Below, piece after piece: positions 5,897 to 14,087 of a stretch of DNA of 45,258 bases. Position numbers and translations under genes: made by a program. Origin of the DNA: Treponema sp. (GTDB lineage: Bacteria > Spirochaetota > Spirochaetia > Treponematales > Treponemataceae); contig JAAYQG010000027.1 of NCBI GenBank assembly GCA_012519415.1, positions 1-45,258 of the forward strand, written 5' to 3'. The stretch's first letter is position 1. Each line of letters starts with the position of its first letter. The notes below the pieces were generated by a model. The model saw only the letters and a program-made list of their open reading frames with translations, searched no databases and was not told where the DNA came from.

Positions 5897-8728
5897 TTAT
5901 TTTAATAATTGAACAATTTCATTTGATCGATTAAATTTTTTTGCTATATCTGCGGCAGTTTCACCTTTTTTATTTTTAGCATTTTTATTTGCATCATATT
6001 GCATTAAAACAGATAATACATTTGAATTTGCGCATTGTGCAGCATAGTGAAGAACACTGTTTCCATTTGAATCTGTTTTGTTTTGATTTGCTTTAAGAAT
6101 ATCAATAAGAACAGATGGATTGTCTGAAATTGAAGTTGTAATTGTATTTTTACCTGTAGAATCAAGTGTAAATACATCTGCTCCGCAAGCAAGCATATAT
6201 TGAACAACATCATTCATACCTGCAGAAACAGCAAGTTGAATTGGTGTTTTTCCAAGATTGTTTTTTGCATTCAGATTATAGCCGCGTTTTATAAGAAATT
6301 CAAAAACTGAAATTGGTGCATTTTCAATTACAGCTATGTGAATCGGAGAGTTATTATTAATATCTACAATGTTGAGATTTGTGCCGAGAGTTGTTTGAAG
6401 CAGTTTTTCGTCTTTTCTGATTATAATTCCAAACGGAGTTTTCCCGTGCAAATCTGTAGAAAGAGGACTTGTTCCTGTTTTTTGCATTATACTAATAAGT
6501 TCTTCAAGTTCTGTTGTTGTAGCCTCATGAAAAGCATTTCTTCCGTAAATATCAACGATTGTAGGGTCGGCACCTTTTTGCAAAAGAATTGTTGCAGCTA
6601 CAGGATTTTTACATTGGATTGCATCCATTAAAACGCTTTTTCCTATTACATCTTGAGAATTTACATTTGCGCCTTTTGAAATAAGCTGTTTCATTATTTC
6701 AATGCGATTTTGTCTAGCTGCTTCTGCCAAAGGTGTTTTTCCTGCTTGATTTTTGGCATTGACATCATATCCGGCTGCAAGAAGTTTTGTACAACTTTTA
6801 TTAGCTGCCCATCTTGCACAAGAATGAAGAGCTGTATTTCCTTGATTATCTGTTATATTTTTGATTGCACCGGCTTTGATAAGTTGCTGAATTCCTTGAT
6901 AGTTGTCAGATTTTGTGGCACTAAAAAGTGCAGTTTCTCCATAACAGTTTGCAACATCAACTGCTATGCCAGCATCTAAAAGATAGCGCACGCAGCCTGA
7001 TGTTGCCTTATGTTCCAGTGCAACATGCAAAGGTGTGTTTCCATAAGGATCAGTAACTTTAAGATTAGATGCGTTTACAAGAATTTTTAGAATATTTCCA
7101 TCTCTAAAGCAACGTGTAAGCGGAGTTTTGCCATTTATATCTGATGCAAAAATATCAGCACCATGTGTCGAATATATTTTGATATGTTCTATATTTTTTG
7201 AAGAAACAGCTTCTGCAAGGGGAGTTAATCCTTTTTGATTTTTTGCATTAATTTTTGCTCCTGCATTTATAAGGCGTATAACGTGTCCGCTTGACATTGA
7301 ACCCATTGTAGCAATATGAAGTCCATTATCTCCAAAAATATCTTGAACAGATGCATCTGCATTATTTTCCAGCAACAGTGAATATATTTCATCTTGAGCT
7401 TCTTTTGGTGCTGTAATTAACAGCGGCGTTTTTAGCGTTGAATCACATGAATTAACATCTGCACCTTTTTGAATTAACAGTTTTGCATGGTTTATTCTGC
7501 CATAACGGACTGCAAGATGAAGAGGTGTTGCGCCTGAAATATCTTGTGCATCAAGAAGAGATCCGCAAGATATAAGATATTCAGTAATACCATAATGATT
7601 TTTTACAATTGAAAGATGAAGTGCTGTTTGGTTATCTTCAAAAATTTGACGAGCATTTCTAGTTTTTACTGTATTTTCAAAATATTCAAAATCTCCTCTA
7701 ATCGGAGAAACATCGGCAAGAATAAGAGCTGCGGCAATTGTTGCACTTATATTGCTTTGTGTATTTAAATATGCTAATGCAAGCGGTGTTAAGCCGTTGT
7801 TATCTCTTATGTCAAGATTAAGTTCTCGCTCGATACATAAAGTTATTCCGTCAATATCATCTTTTTTGACAAAATGGTGAACTATATTTTGACCGCGAAT
7901 ATCTCTAATTTCTCCCACCGGCTGAATAATAAATACAGGATAAAAACTTTTATCTTTTTCTATTCCTGCAAAAAAGGCCATTTGATCTTCTGTATTTTTT
8001 GCAAAATAATTTGCACCGCCATCAATTAAAGCTTGAGCGGCTGCAACAGAAAAATAGCGAATAGCTGTGAAAATAGGTGTATCGCCAAGATTGTTTTTTT
8101 GTTCAGTATCTGCGCCTCTTGCAATAAGCCATGTTACAAGTTCAGCATTATTTGCTTGTGCGGCTGCATGAAGAGAACTGTACCCGTTTGAATCTGTTTG
8201 ATTATATGTTTTTGTTCGTTGAAGTTCTGTTTTTGCTTCTTCTATTTTACCATTAAGAATTAATGAAATTACATTCCAGCTACTTGAAAGTGCTTTCGAA
8301 TTCTGTTGGTTTATTTCTTCTTTTGTATTTGGCGTAGGTTCTAATTGCAAGTATAAATCTTCATTAGAATTTGAAGATTCATCATCATAGTAAAAATCGT
8401 CCTCGTCTTCTTCATAATAAAAATCATCATCGTTAGAAGAGTCATCAGATGAAAAATTATCTGGAATTTGCGTATCTGTAGTTTTTTTTGCAATGGGTGT
8501 TCCATGCAAAGTTGGTGCAGGGTGACTATCATCTTCTTTTGGCGGCGGCGGAGCAGGTTCTTCCGGAACTTTTTCGGGAACATCTCCTATTCCTATAATT
8601 CCACTTGCAACAGCTGCTATTGCTGTAGGTGCTAAAACTCCTGCAACTGCGGCCGAAACACAAGATGAAAACATTGAAATAATAAGAACTGAAGTAGTTA
8701 TTATGATAAAAAATCGGCGTTTTTTCAT
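5897..8728 (-). CDS. Large ankyrin-repeat lipoprotein
   Basis: A 943-residue predicted lipoprotein. A basic, hydrophobic signal ends in the lipobox-like MFSSC with Cys23. Residues about 55-135 are proline-rich then strongly acidic (runs of D, E, Y and S), probably a flexible spacer from the membrane. From about residue 175 to the end there are roughly 22 ankyrin repeats of about 33 residues, recognisable by the GxTPLHxA and LLxxGADxNAKD patterns; some are degenerate. Ankyrin arrays bind proteins, so an exported or surface scaffold is likely. Convergent with the YerC-like gene and alone in its transcript. AAGGAT lies 9 bases before the ATG. Treponemes are known to carry ankyrin proteins; the partner here is unknown. 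Confidence 0.87.
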   Translation of the reverse strand: MKKRRFFIIITTSVLIISMFSSCVSAAVAGVLAPTAIAAVASGIIGIGDVPEKVPEEPAPPPPKEDDSHPAPTLHGTPIAKKTTDTQIPDNFSSDDSSNDDDFYYEEDEDDFYYDDESSNSNEDLYLQLEPTPNTKEEINQQNSKALSSSWNVISLILNGKIEEAKTELQRTKTYNQTDSNGYSSLHAAAQANNAELVTWLIARGADTEQKNNLGDTPIFTAIRYFSVAAAQALIDGGANYFAKNTEDQMAFFAGIEKDKSFYPVFIIQPVGEIRDIRGQNIVHHFVKKDDIDGITLCIERELNLDIRDNNGLTPLALAYLNTQSNISATIAAALILADVSPIRGDFEYFENTVKTRNARQIFEDNQTALHLSIVKNHYGITEYLISCGSLLDAQDISGATPLHLAVRYGRINHAKLLIQKGADVNSCDSTLKTPLLITAPKEAQDEIYSLLLENNADASVQDIFGDNGLHIATMGSMSSGHVIRLINAGAKINAKNQKGLTPLAEAVSSKNIEHIKIYSTHGADIFASDINGKTPLTRCFRDGNILKILVNASNLKVTDPYGNTPLHVALEHKATSGCVRYLLDAGIAVDVANCYGETALFSATKSDNYQGIQQLIKAGAIKNITDNQGNTALHSCARWAANKSCTKLLAAGYDVNAKNQAGKTPLAEAARQNRIEIMKQLISKGANVNSQDVIGKSVLMDAIQCKNPVAATILLQKGADPTIVDIYGRNAFHEATTTELEELISIMQKTGTSPLSTDLHGKTPFGIIIRKDEKLLQTTLGTNLNIVDINNNSPIHIAVIENAPISVFEFLIKRGYNLNAKNNLGKTPIQLAVSAGMNDVVQYMLACGADVFTLDSTGKNTITTSISDNPSVLIDILKANQNKTDSNGNSVLHYAAQCANSNVLSVLMQYDANKNAKNKKGETAADIAKKFNRSNEIVQLLK

Positions 8729-9078
8729 TTATGAAATCCTTATGTCAAACTATTTTGACTTGTTTAGAAACATTAAAATCTCTAAAATATAGTTGCGTTT
8801 TTTAGACAATTATGTACTGAAAAACGGCTGTATTTGAATTTGCTTACAATTCAAGCCTTTCGTTTGAATATCGGCGACAAATATAATAGTCTTTAGAAAA
8901 GCATAGTTTAAAATTAATTATATATAGCAACTTGCGATAATTTATTGTATGCTGAAGTGATTTTAACTGCCAAAAATGTGCGAAAATTAGCGGTAGAAGG
9001 TATGTTCATTAAAATCCATTCCGCTGCTTTCGGAGAGTTGCATTTTTGAAAAATCATAATTGAAATGAGGTTTATAAA
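8729..9078. other. Intergenic region between divergent ankyrin and gtrA-like genes
   Basis: Very AT-rich, 350 bases. It must hold the promoters of both genes, but no pair of -35/-10 boxes stands out with correct spacing. TATATT at about 8781-8786 on the minus strand is a possible ankyrin -10. No RNA gene, reading frame or hairpin repeat is seen. Confidence 0.4.
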
Positions 9079-9573
9079 TTGAATGACGAATCGAATGAGT
9101 TAGCTCATCAGCCTGAAAAAAAAGATATTTTTGATAAAATTATGCATTTGCCATTATTAAATATATTTGAGCCTTTTTATAAAAAATATAAAGAAACATT
9201 GCTTTATTTATTTTTTGGCGGAACAGCATTTTTTTTGAATATAGGGCTTTTTGCTGCAATAAATTATTGCTTTCATATAAACGAACTTGTAAATAATATA
9301 ATTTGTTGGATTATTTGTGTTTTTTATCAATATTTTACTAACAAAACATGGGTTTTTGATGGTCATGTAGATACAATCGGTGCTCTTATAAAACAAATAC
9401 TTAGTTTTTTTGGAGGCAGGCTTTTTACGCTTTTTATTGAAGAAGTTATAATAGCAATTTTTATTACATGGCTTGGATTCAATACAATGATTGTAAAACT
9501 TGTAGCGCAAATTATTGTAATCATTTTAAATTATGTGATAAGTAAATTAGTTGTGTTCAAAAAACCGACATAA
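9079..9573 (+). CDS. GtrA-like small membrane protein, TTG start
   Basis: A 164-residue protein with four predicted membrane helices: ETLLYLFFGGTAFFLNIGLF, then NNIICWIICVFYQYF, then LFIEEVIIAIFITWL and IIVIILNYVISKL. The FxFGGxxxFxxN first helix and the closing NYxxSKxxVFK match the GtrA family, thought to move or flip lipid-linked sugars across the inner membrane. The only in-frame start is TTG at 9079. It is supported by GAGG at 9067-9070, 8 bases upstream; the nearby ATG at 9083 is out of frame. The N-terminal 35 residues are soluble and charged. No glycosyltransferase is next to it, so the lipid substrate is unknown. Confidence 0.85.
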   Translation: MNDESNELAHQPEKKDIFDKIMHLPLLNIFEPFYKKYKETLLYLFFGGTAFFLNIGLFAAINYCFHINELVNNIICWIICVFYQYFTNKTWVFDGHVDTIGALIKQILSFFGGRLFTLFIEEVIIAIFITWLGFNTMIVKLVAQIIVIILNYVISKLVVFKKPT

Positions 9574-9757
9574 GCTTTAGCCGGAAAACTTTTGAAGTTG
9601 TTATCCCACAAGAAAATTAATGATGAATAACTTAACAGAATACGCAGGATATTTAGGAAATGAAACTTATCATAAGACTACAGATTGATTGTTCTAATAA
9701 TCCTGTAAAGTTGGAAGAAAAATCTTTGTGCACTATTAGGTGCAAAAAAATAAAAAA

Positions 9758-9786
9758 GGTCGGTTAAACTTTAAGTAAAACCGACC
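9758..9786 (-). terminator. Terminator of the solute-binding-protein gene
   Basis: On the minus strand the arms GGTCGGTT and AACCGACC (9779-9786 with 9758-9765) form an 8-bp stem with a 13-base loop. The stem is followed by a long U-rich tract (TTTTTTATTTTTTT). It lies 22 bases after the stop codon. Confidence 0.85.
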
Positions 9787-9808
9787 AAATTATAAAACCT
9801 AACTAAAA

Positions 9809-11518
9809 TTATTTAGCAACAGCTTTTTTCTTTGCGTCAACTTCAAGTTGATGCTTTGTAGTATCGAACTTGTAAAGCTCATCAAAACCAAAGCCTTTAA
9901 CTTCTTTGGTCATATCGTCCCACATTTTATCGAATTCTGCATCGTTTTTAGCGAAAATCATGCGCCAAGAAGCATCACAAACTGCTTGATTTACACTGTT
10001 GCGAATAACAGAAATATCAGGGCTGTCAGAAGGAAGGTTTACAGAAACAGACGGACTTACTACAAGCTTGTTGTTTTTAAGCATCCAGTCTGTAGGATTT
10101 TTGGCATCGTATTTCTTTTCCCAATCTTTTCGCATTTGTGTCATGCTTTTTTCTTTATACGAAGCCCAGTACTGCGGCGAATAAATTTCGCCGGTGAGCG
10201 GATTTGTGCATTCGGATTTACAAATCCACTGGTTTATGGCGTTGTTGCCGTCGCTGTAGCCGCCTCCACCGTATTCTGCCGGAACCGGAAGATTATCCAT
10301 CAAGGCGTTATCGTTCAGCAATTCATATTTGCCATTTGCCATTTTTTGATAGTTGAATCCTTCAATTCCTATATGCTGGAATTCACATCCTTCAGGTGAA
10401 GCATACCAGTCCAAAAAGTCCATAATTCTTTCATATTTAGCACTATCAACTTTTGAACCGACACCAAATACACGACCTGTTCCAAAATAAGCGTCAGAAT
10501 CTGTATAATAATTTTGATCCATTACAGGAATAAAACAGAATGCTGTTCCGTCTTGGTAGCGTGCTGTTGTGTTCCAAAAGCCTATTTCCCATGTGTACCA
10601 GATAAAGTCTACTTGTCCGTTAGAAATTTTAGCACAGACAGAACTCCAATCTTGTGTTCCTGAATCAGGGTCAACAACACCCATTCTTTTTGCTTTGTTT
10701 AAAAATTTGAGTATTTTATAGTATGAGCCAGATTTTTCAGTAAGGGGATAGAATGTTCCGTTAGGAGTAAGTACAGCAGAACCTTTAATTTTATCGCCAT
10801 ACCAAGTTGTAAGTTGAACAACGTTTGCAATGCCGATCATGCCGTCTCCGCCGTCCCAATCAGGCCATAGAGAAAGTGGATATGCAGGGTCTCCTTTTTC
10901 GTTCGTTGGGTGAACTTTTCTAAGTTCTACAAACGCATCCAAAAGATCGTCAAGATTTTTAAGCTCCGGAGCACCAATTTTATTGTAAAGATCCCAACGA
11001 AGTTGAGGAAGAGAATAAATTCTCTCTTGTGTAACTGAAGTAGGAGAGGTATCCATCATTTCTGCCGGAATACCGAAATATCTTCCTGCGCTATTATTTG
11101 ACAAAGCAGAGTTAAAAGTTTTAATTTGTTTGTCAAATTTCATAAGGTTCTTTGAAGTTGTAACTCTATCAGTTATATCTTTTATCAATCCGGCTTCAAG
11201 ACAATCGTTGAATTGAGTTGCTTCAAGAATAACAATGTCGCCTAAATTTCCAGAGCTTGCACGTGTCTGAAAAATTGTATCGCCCGCAACTTGTGGAGCA
11301 ATAATGTTTAGCTCAATGTTAAATCTGTCTTTTACAACTTTAGCGAACCAACCGGTTTGCATACCTTGATAGTTAGCTGCAACATCATAAATTTCAAAAG
11401 TCATAGGCTTTGAAATATCGCCGTCATTTGAACCCTTTGAGTCCTTTCCGCAACTGCATAATAAAACAACAGCAACGACCGTTAATGTGATAATAGAAAA
11501 AATTTTTCTTTTTTTCAC
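9809..11518 (-). CDS. ABC transporter extracellular solute-binding lipoprotein (LplA-like)
   Basis: A 569-residue lipoprotein with a signal ending LLCSC (lipidated Cys23), then a glycine/serine linker. The body has the long, tryptophan- and tyrosine-rich form of binding proteins that partner LplB/LplC-type permeases for oligosaccharides: WFAKVVKDRFNIELN, GDIVILEATQFNDCLEAG, YFGIPAEMM, then DFLDWYASPEGCEF near the end. It would capture a sugar at the outer face of the inner membrane and pass it to the two permeases upstream on the same strand. The start is GTG at 11518, chosen for its AAGGAGGA Shine-Dalgarno; an ATG 5 bases earlier runs into a stop at once. The exact sugar cannot be told. Confidence 0.9.
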   Translation of the reverse strand: MKKRKIFSIITLTVVAVVLLCSCGKDSKGSNDGDISKPMTFEIYDVAANYQGMQTGWFAKVVKDRFNIELNIIAPQVAGDTIFQTRASSGNLGDIVILEATQFNDCLEAGLIKDITDRVTTSKNLMKFDKQIKTFNSALSNNSAGRYFGIPAEMMDTSPTSVTQERIYSLPQLRWDLYNKIGAPELKNLDDLLDAFVELRKVHPTNEKGDPAYPLSLWPDWDGGDGMIGIANVVQLTTWYGDKIKGSAVLTPNGTFYPLTEKSGSYYKILKFLNKAKRMGVVDPDSGTQDWSSVCAKISNGQVDFIWYTWEIGFWNTTARYQDGTAFCFIPVMDQNYYTDSDAYFGTGRVFGVGSKVDSAKYERIMDFLDWYASPEGCEFQHIGIEGFNYQKMANGKYELLNDNALMDNLPVPAEYGGGGYSDGNNAINQWICKSECTNPLTGEIYSPQYWASYKEKSMTQMRKDWEKKYDAKNPTDWMLKNNKLVVSPSVSVNLPSDSPDISVIRNSVNQAVCDASWRMIFAKNDAEFDKMWDDMTKEVKGFGFDELYKFDTTKHQLEVDAKKKAVAK

Positions 11519-11571
11519 TTCATTTCCTCCTTAAATCTTTATGTAATTCAAATCGAAAATTCGATTTGTAA

Positions 11572-12477
11572 TTACCCCTTTACAGCACCAATCATAATTC
11601 CTTTTGTAAAATAACGCTGAAAAATCGGATATACACAAATTATTGGGAGTACAACAATTACAGAAACTGTCATTCTTATCGATGTTGCAGTTTGTGCGTG
11701 TGCAAGACTTGCAACTATTGCCGCTGCAGACGAGCTGTTATTTACAAGTGATTTAAGAGAACTTGCTTGGTTTATATATTGATATAGAGTAAATTGAAGA
11801 GTATATAATTTTGGGTCTGTTACCAAAAGCAAAGTATCTTGAAATGAGTTCCACTGTGCTACAGAAGCAAAAATTGCAACAGTTGCAATAATCGGTTTTA
11901 TTACTGGAACAATAATACTAAAGAAAATCCTCAAAGTTTTTGCGCCGTCAATTAAAGCCGCTTCTTCAAGTTCTTTAGGAATGCTTTCTACAAACGTTTT
12001 GCACAAAACGATATAAAACGGCTGAACGGCAACCGGAAAAATGTATCCCCAAAAATTGTTTGTAAGATGAAGATTGCGCATTGTTATAAACCAAGGAATA
12101 ATTCCTGCATTAAAATACATTGTCGCAACAGCATATCTATACCAAAATTTTCGTTTCCACAATGTTTCTTTTGTAAACATATATCCCAAAAAAGCGGCAA
12201 CAACAACAGTAAGAGCTGTGCCGATTACCGTCCGAAGTATTGAAATTTTAAATGCGGAAAGTAATCCGCTTATTTTTATTACTTGTGCATAGTTATTAAG
12301 ATGAAAGCCCAATGGAATAATGAGAACTTTTCCGCGCTCACTTAAATCATTTGCACTAAGTGAATTAATAAAAATATAATAGAAAGGATATACACAAACA
12401 AAAGCAAAAAATGTATAAACAATATAAGTTACAACACTTATGATACGATCTTCAGGTGTTATCTTTTTTAAACTCAT
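11572..12477 (-). CDS. Sugar ABC transporter permease (LplC/MalG type)
   Basis: A 301-residue inner-membrane permease with about six helices (FFAFVCVYPFYYIFINSL near the N-terminus). The EAA loop that docks the ATPase is clear: EEAALIDGAKTLRIFFSIIVP. The C-terminal YFTKGIMIGAVKG is the usual ending of MalG/LplC-type permeases. The start was set at ATG 12477 with GGAG 6 bases upstream, not at the in-frame TTG 12 bases earlier. Second gene of a three-gene importer operon; no ATP-binding subunit is encoded, so it must share one (MsmK/UgpC type) made elsewhere, a common arrangement. Confidence 0.93.
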   Translation of the reverse strand: MSLKKITPEDRIISVVTYIVYTFFAFVCVYPFYYIFINSLSANDLSERGKVLIIPLGFHLNNYAQVIKISGLLSAFKISILRTVIGTALTVVVAAFLGYMFTKETLWKRKFWYRYAVATMYFNAGIIPWFITMRNLHLTNNFWGYIFPVAVQPFYIVLCKTFVESIPKELEEAALIDGAKTLRIFFSIIVPVIKPIIATVAIFASVAQWNSFQDTLLLVTDPKLYTLQFTLYQYINQASSLKSLVNNSSSAAAIVASLAHAQTATSIRMTVSVIVVLPIICVYPIFQRYFTKGIMIGAVKG

Positions 12478-12497
12478 TTTAATCTCCAATCAATAAT

Positions 12498-12557
12498 AGT
12501 TTGCAACGCAAACTTGTCGATGAGTAGCGAGGCGCAATATTAGTCGAGCTACTTATC
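12498..12557. repeat. Two small hairpins between the permease genes
   Basis: AGTTTGC / GCAAACT (12498-12514, loop AAC, 7-bp stem) is close to the short hairpins of the intergenic repeat family. GATGAGTAGC with GCTACTTATC (12519-12528 and 12548-12557) forms a 10-bp stem with one G-U pair. Both lie in the 99-base gap inside the importer operon and could tune mRNA decay or read-through. Confidence 0.55.
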
Positions 12558-12576
12558 AAACCTCCATAAACCCATT

Positions 12577-13497
12577 TTATATAAGGCTTTCGCCGCGTAT
12601 CTTTTTAGAGGCCCAGTTAGTAACAGCGAGAAGAATAATGCTTACAAAAGTTTTTAGAATACTTATTGCAGTTGAAAGTGAATAACCGCCGCTACCCATT
12701 GCAAGGTTGTATACATATAAATCAAGAACTTCAATTTTTGTTTTATTGAATGAATTTGCAAATACAAAATATTGCTCCATTCCATTTGAAAGAAAATTCG
12801 CAAGGCTTAACATTACAAGAACAAAATATGTTGGAAGAATACATGGAATTGTAATGTGCCAAATGCACTGCATTCGCGAAGCTCCATCTATTTTTGCGGC
12901 TTCCATAAGTTCGCCGTCAATTCCGGTAATTGCAGCAATATACATAATTGCAGCCCAGCCTGCGTTTTTCCATGTAAGCCATAGCCATTGCTTAAACCAG
13001 ATGCGCTCAGACGACTGTAAAAACATAATCGGCTCTGTTGTAATTTCAAGATTCATAAGAATACTGTTTATAGCACCTGTGCTGCTAAAAATGCTGAATG
13101 CAATCGAATATACAAGAACCCAACTGATAAAGTTTGGCAAAGTCGTTACAGTTTGAACAAATTTCTTAAAACGGACCGATTTAATTTCGTTCAAAAATAC
13201 CGCAAAAATCATTGGAAACCATGAAAACAAAAGACTCAATCCGCTCATGGCAAATGTATTTGTAAGAACTTGCAAAAGTTTTTTGATTTTTATAGGGTTT
13301 TCTACCATAGAAACAAACCATTTAAATCCTACAAATTTTTCCCACGAAAGCGGAAATGGCGGTTTGTAATCAAAGAAAGCATAAATCCAGCCATAAAGTG
13401 GATAGTATGAAAAAACTGCTATTAAAATAAGAAACGGCAGAACAAGAAGAAAATCAGATATTGAGTTTTTCTGTTTTACGTTTTTTATAATTTTCAT
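12577..13497 (-). CDS. Sugar ABC transporter permease (LplB type)
   Basis: A 306-residue permease, first gene of the importer operon. It opens with a basic segment and a first helix (FLLVLPFLILIAVFSYYPLY), continues with PNFISWVLVYSIAF, and has the EAA docking loop ELMEAAKIDGASRMQCIWHI followed by TIP. The end ASKKIRGESLI matches LplB-type proteins. It pairs with the downstream LplC-type permease to form the channel. TTGGAG lies just before the ATG. A LacI-type operator (13515-13528) sits 18 bases upstream and a near-consensus promoter at 13704-13732, so the operon is probably controlled by sugar-responsive repression. Confidence 0.93.
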   Translation of the reverse strand: MKIIKNVKQKNSISDFLLVLPFLILIAVFSYYPLYGWIYAFFDYKPPFPLSWEKFVGFKWFVSMVENPIKIKKLLQVLTNTFAMSGLSLLFSWFPMIFAVFLNEIKSVRFKKFVQTVTTLPNFISWVLVYSIAFSIFSSTGAINSILMNLEITTEPIMFLQSSERIWFKQWLWLTWKNAGWAAIMYIAAITGIDGELMEAAKIDGASRMQCIWHITIPCILPTYFVLVMLSLANFLSNGMEQYFVFANSFNKTKIEVLDLYVYNLAMGSGGYSLSTAISILKTFVSIILLAVTNWASKKIRGESLI

Positions 13498-13514
13498 AAT
13501 ACTCCAATAATTAA

Positions 13515-13528
13515 GTTAAACGTTTAAC
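13515..13528. promoter_or_regulatory. LacI-family-type operator upstream of the ABC importer
   Basis: GTTAAACGTTTAAC is a perfect 14-base palindrome around a central CG, the hallmark of LacI/GalR-family sites. It extends to 22 bases (TTA...TAA) with one mismatched pair. It lies between the promoter and the first permease codon, a position suited to roadblock repression. No regulator gene is next to it. Confidence 0.65.
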
Positions 13529-13601
13529 CTAATTGATTTAAAAAAAACTTTTACAAAATTCATCCATTCAAAGGAAAATCTTGCTCATTCAAATATTGAA
13601 T

Positions 13602-13631
13602 TTTATTTTCAGTCTAAGACATGAAAATAAA
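13602..13631. other. Hairpin in the importer mRNA leader
   Basis: TTTATTTTCA (13602-13611) pairs with TGAAAATAAA (13622-13631), continued by an inner GTC/GAC with one bulged A. It lies about midway in the roughly 200-base 5' leader. The role is unknown. Confidence 0.5.
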
Positions 13632-13703
13632 TACGATGATTAAAAACCACGTATAGCTAAAAGATTAAATTGAAGTAATATTGTAAAAGGTTTAATATGA
13701 TAA

Positions 13704-13732
13704 ACTATAACATGGAGTTTTTATTCTGTCAA
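13704..13732 (-). promoter_or_regulatory. Near-consensus sigma-70 promoter of the ABC importer operon
   Basis: On the minus strand: -35 TTGACA (13727-13732), exactly 17 bases, -10 TATAGT (13704-13709). Start would be near 13697, leaving a leader of about 200 bases. An inverted repeat GTTTA-N6-TAAAC (13690-13705) covers the -10 edge and start point and may be a second operator. Confidence 0.8.
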
Positions 13733-13828
13733 AATTTTTTTAGTAAGCATTAAAATATAATTCTCCAAAAACTGAGCACTGAAAAATATGCACAAGCCGA
13801 CTTTGACGTTTCGTTATAAGATGCTAAA

Positions 13829-13842
13829 AACGCTGCAGCGTT
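13829..13842. promoter_or_regulatory. Perfect 14-base palindrome, possible operator
   Basis: AACGCTGCAGCGTT reads the same on both strands. It lies between the importer promoter and the tRNA-Pro promoter. Nothing identifies the protein that might bind it. Confidence 0.3.
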
Positions 13843-13914
13843 GTTACTTTTTTTATCCGCTATACATCTTGATTGTTCACATTAATTCCTTGAACAACAT
13901 TAATTTTGTGTTCA

Positions 13915-13943
13915 TTGACATTTAGAAAATTTATTGTTATGTT
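13915..13943 (+). promoter_or_regulatory. Promoter of tRNA-Pro (and probably the PfkB kinase)
   Basis: -35 TTGACA (13915-13920), 17-base spacer, -10 TATGTT (13938-13943). Start would be near 13950, 30 bases before the tRNA. Three half-sites TGTTCA / TGAACA / TGTTCA at 13874, 13891 and 13909 precede the -35 at 17-18 base intervals. The rest of 13733-13979 shows no gene. Confidence 0.6.
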
Positions 13944-13979
13944 GTCTTCCATGAAACTTCTTTGCGTAGTTGTTTTTGT

Positions 13980-14053
13980 CGGGCAATAGCGCAGCTGGTT
14001 AGCGTACAAGTCTGGGGGACTTGGGGTCGCGGATTCGAATTCCGCTTGCCCGA
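13980..14053 (+). tRNA. tRNA-Pro (anticodon GGG)
   Basis: Acceptor arms CGGGCAA and TTGCCCG pair fully, with discriminator A at 14053. D arm GCGC-AGCTGGTTA-GCG, anticodon loop CTGGGGG between CAAGT and ACTTG, T arm GCGGA-TTCGAAT-TCCGC. Length 74 bases, CCA not encoded. Confidence 0.96.
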
Positions 14054-14087
14054 CAAAGACAATTATGCAATTGTTTCTTTTGCGTTT

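Noticed and set aside
9574-9757. Short frame after the gtrA-like gene
   Set aside because: It encodes about 22 residues without motif, and no ribosome site precedes it.
9848-10399. 183-codon frame opposite the solute-binding protein
   Set aside because: It lies antisense to a clear lipoprotein gene and has no recognisable motif or ribosome site.
13962-14087. Upstream extension of the PfkB kinase frame
   Set aside because: It would translate through tRNA-Pro; the family N-terminus (VTLCLNPT) begins right after ATG 14088.
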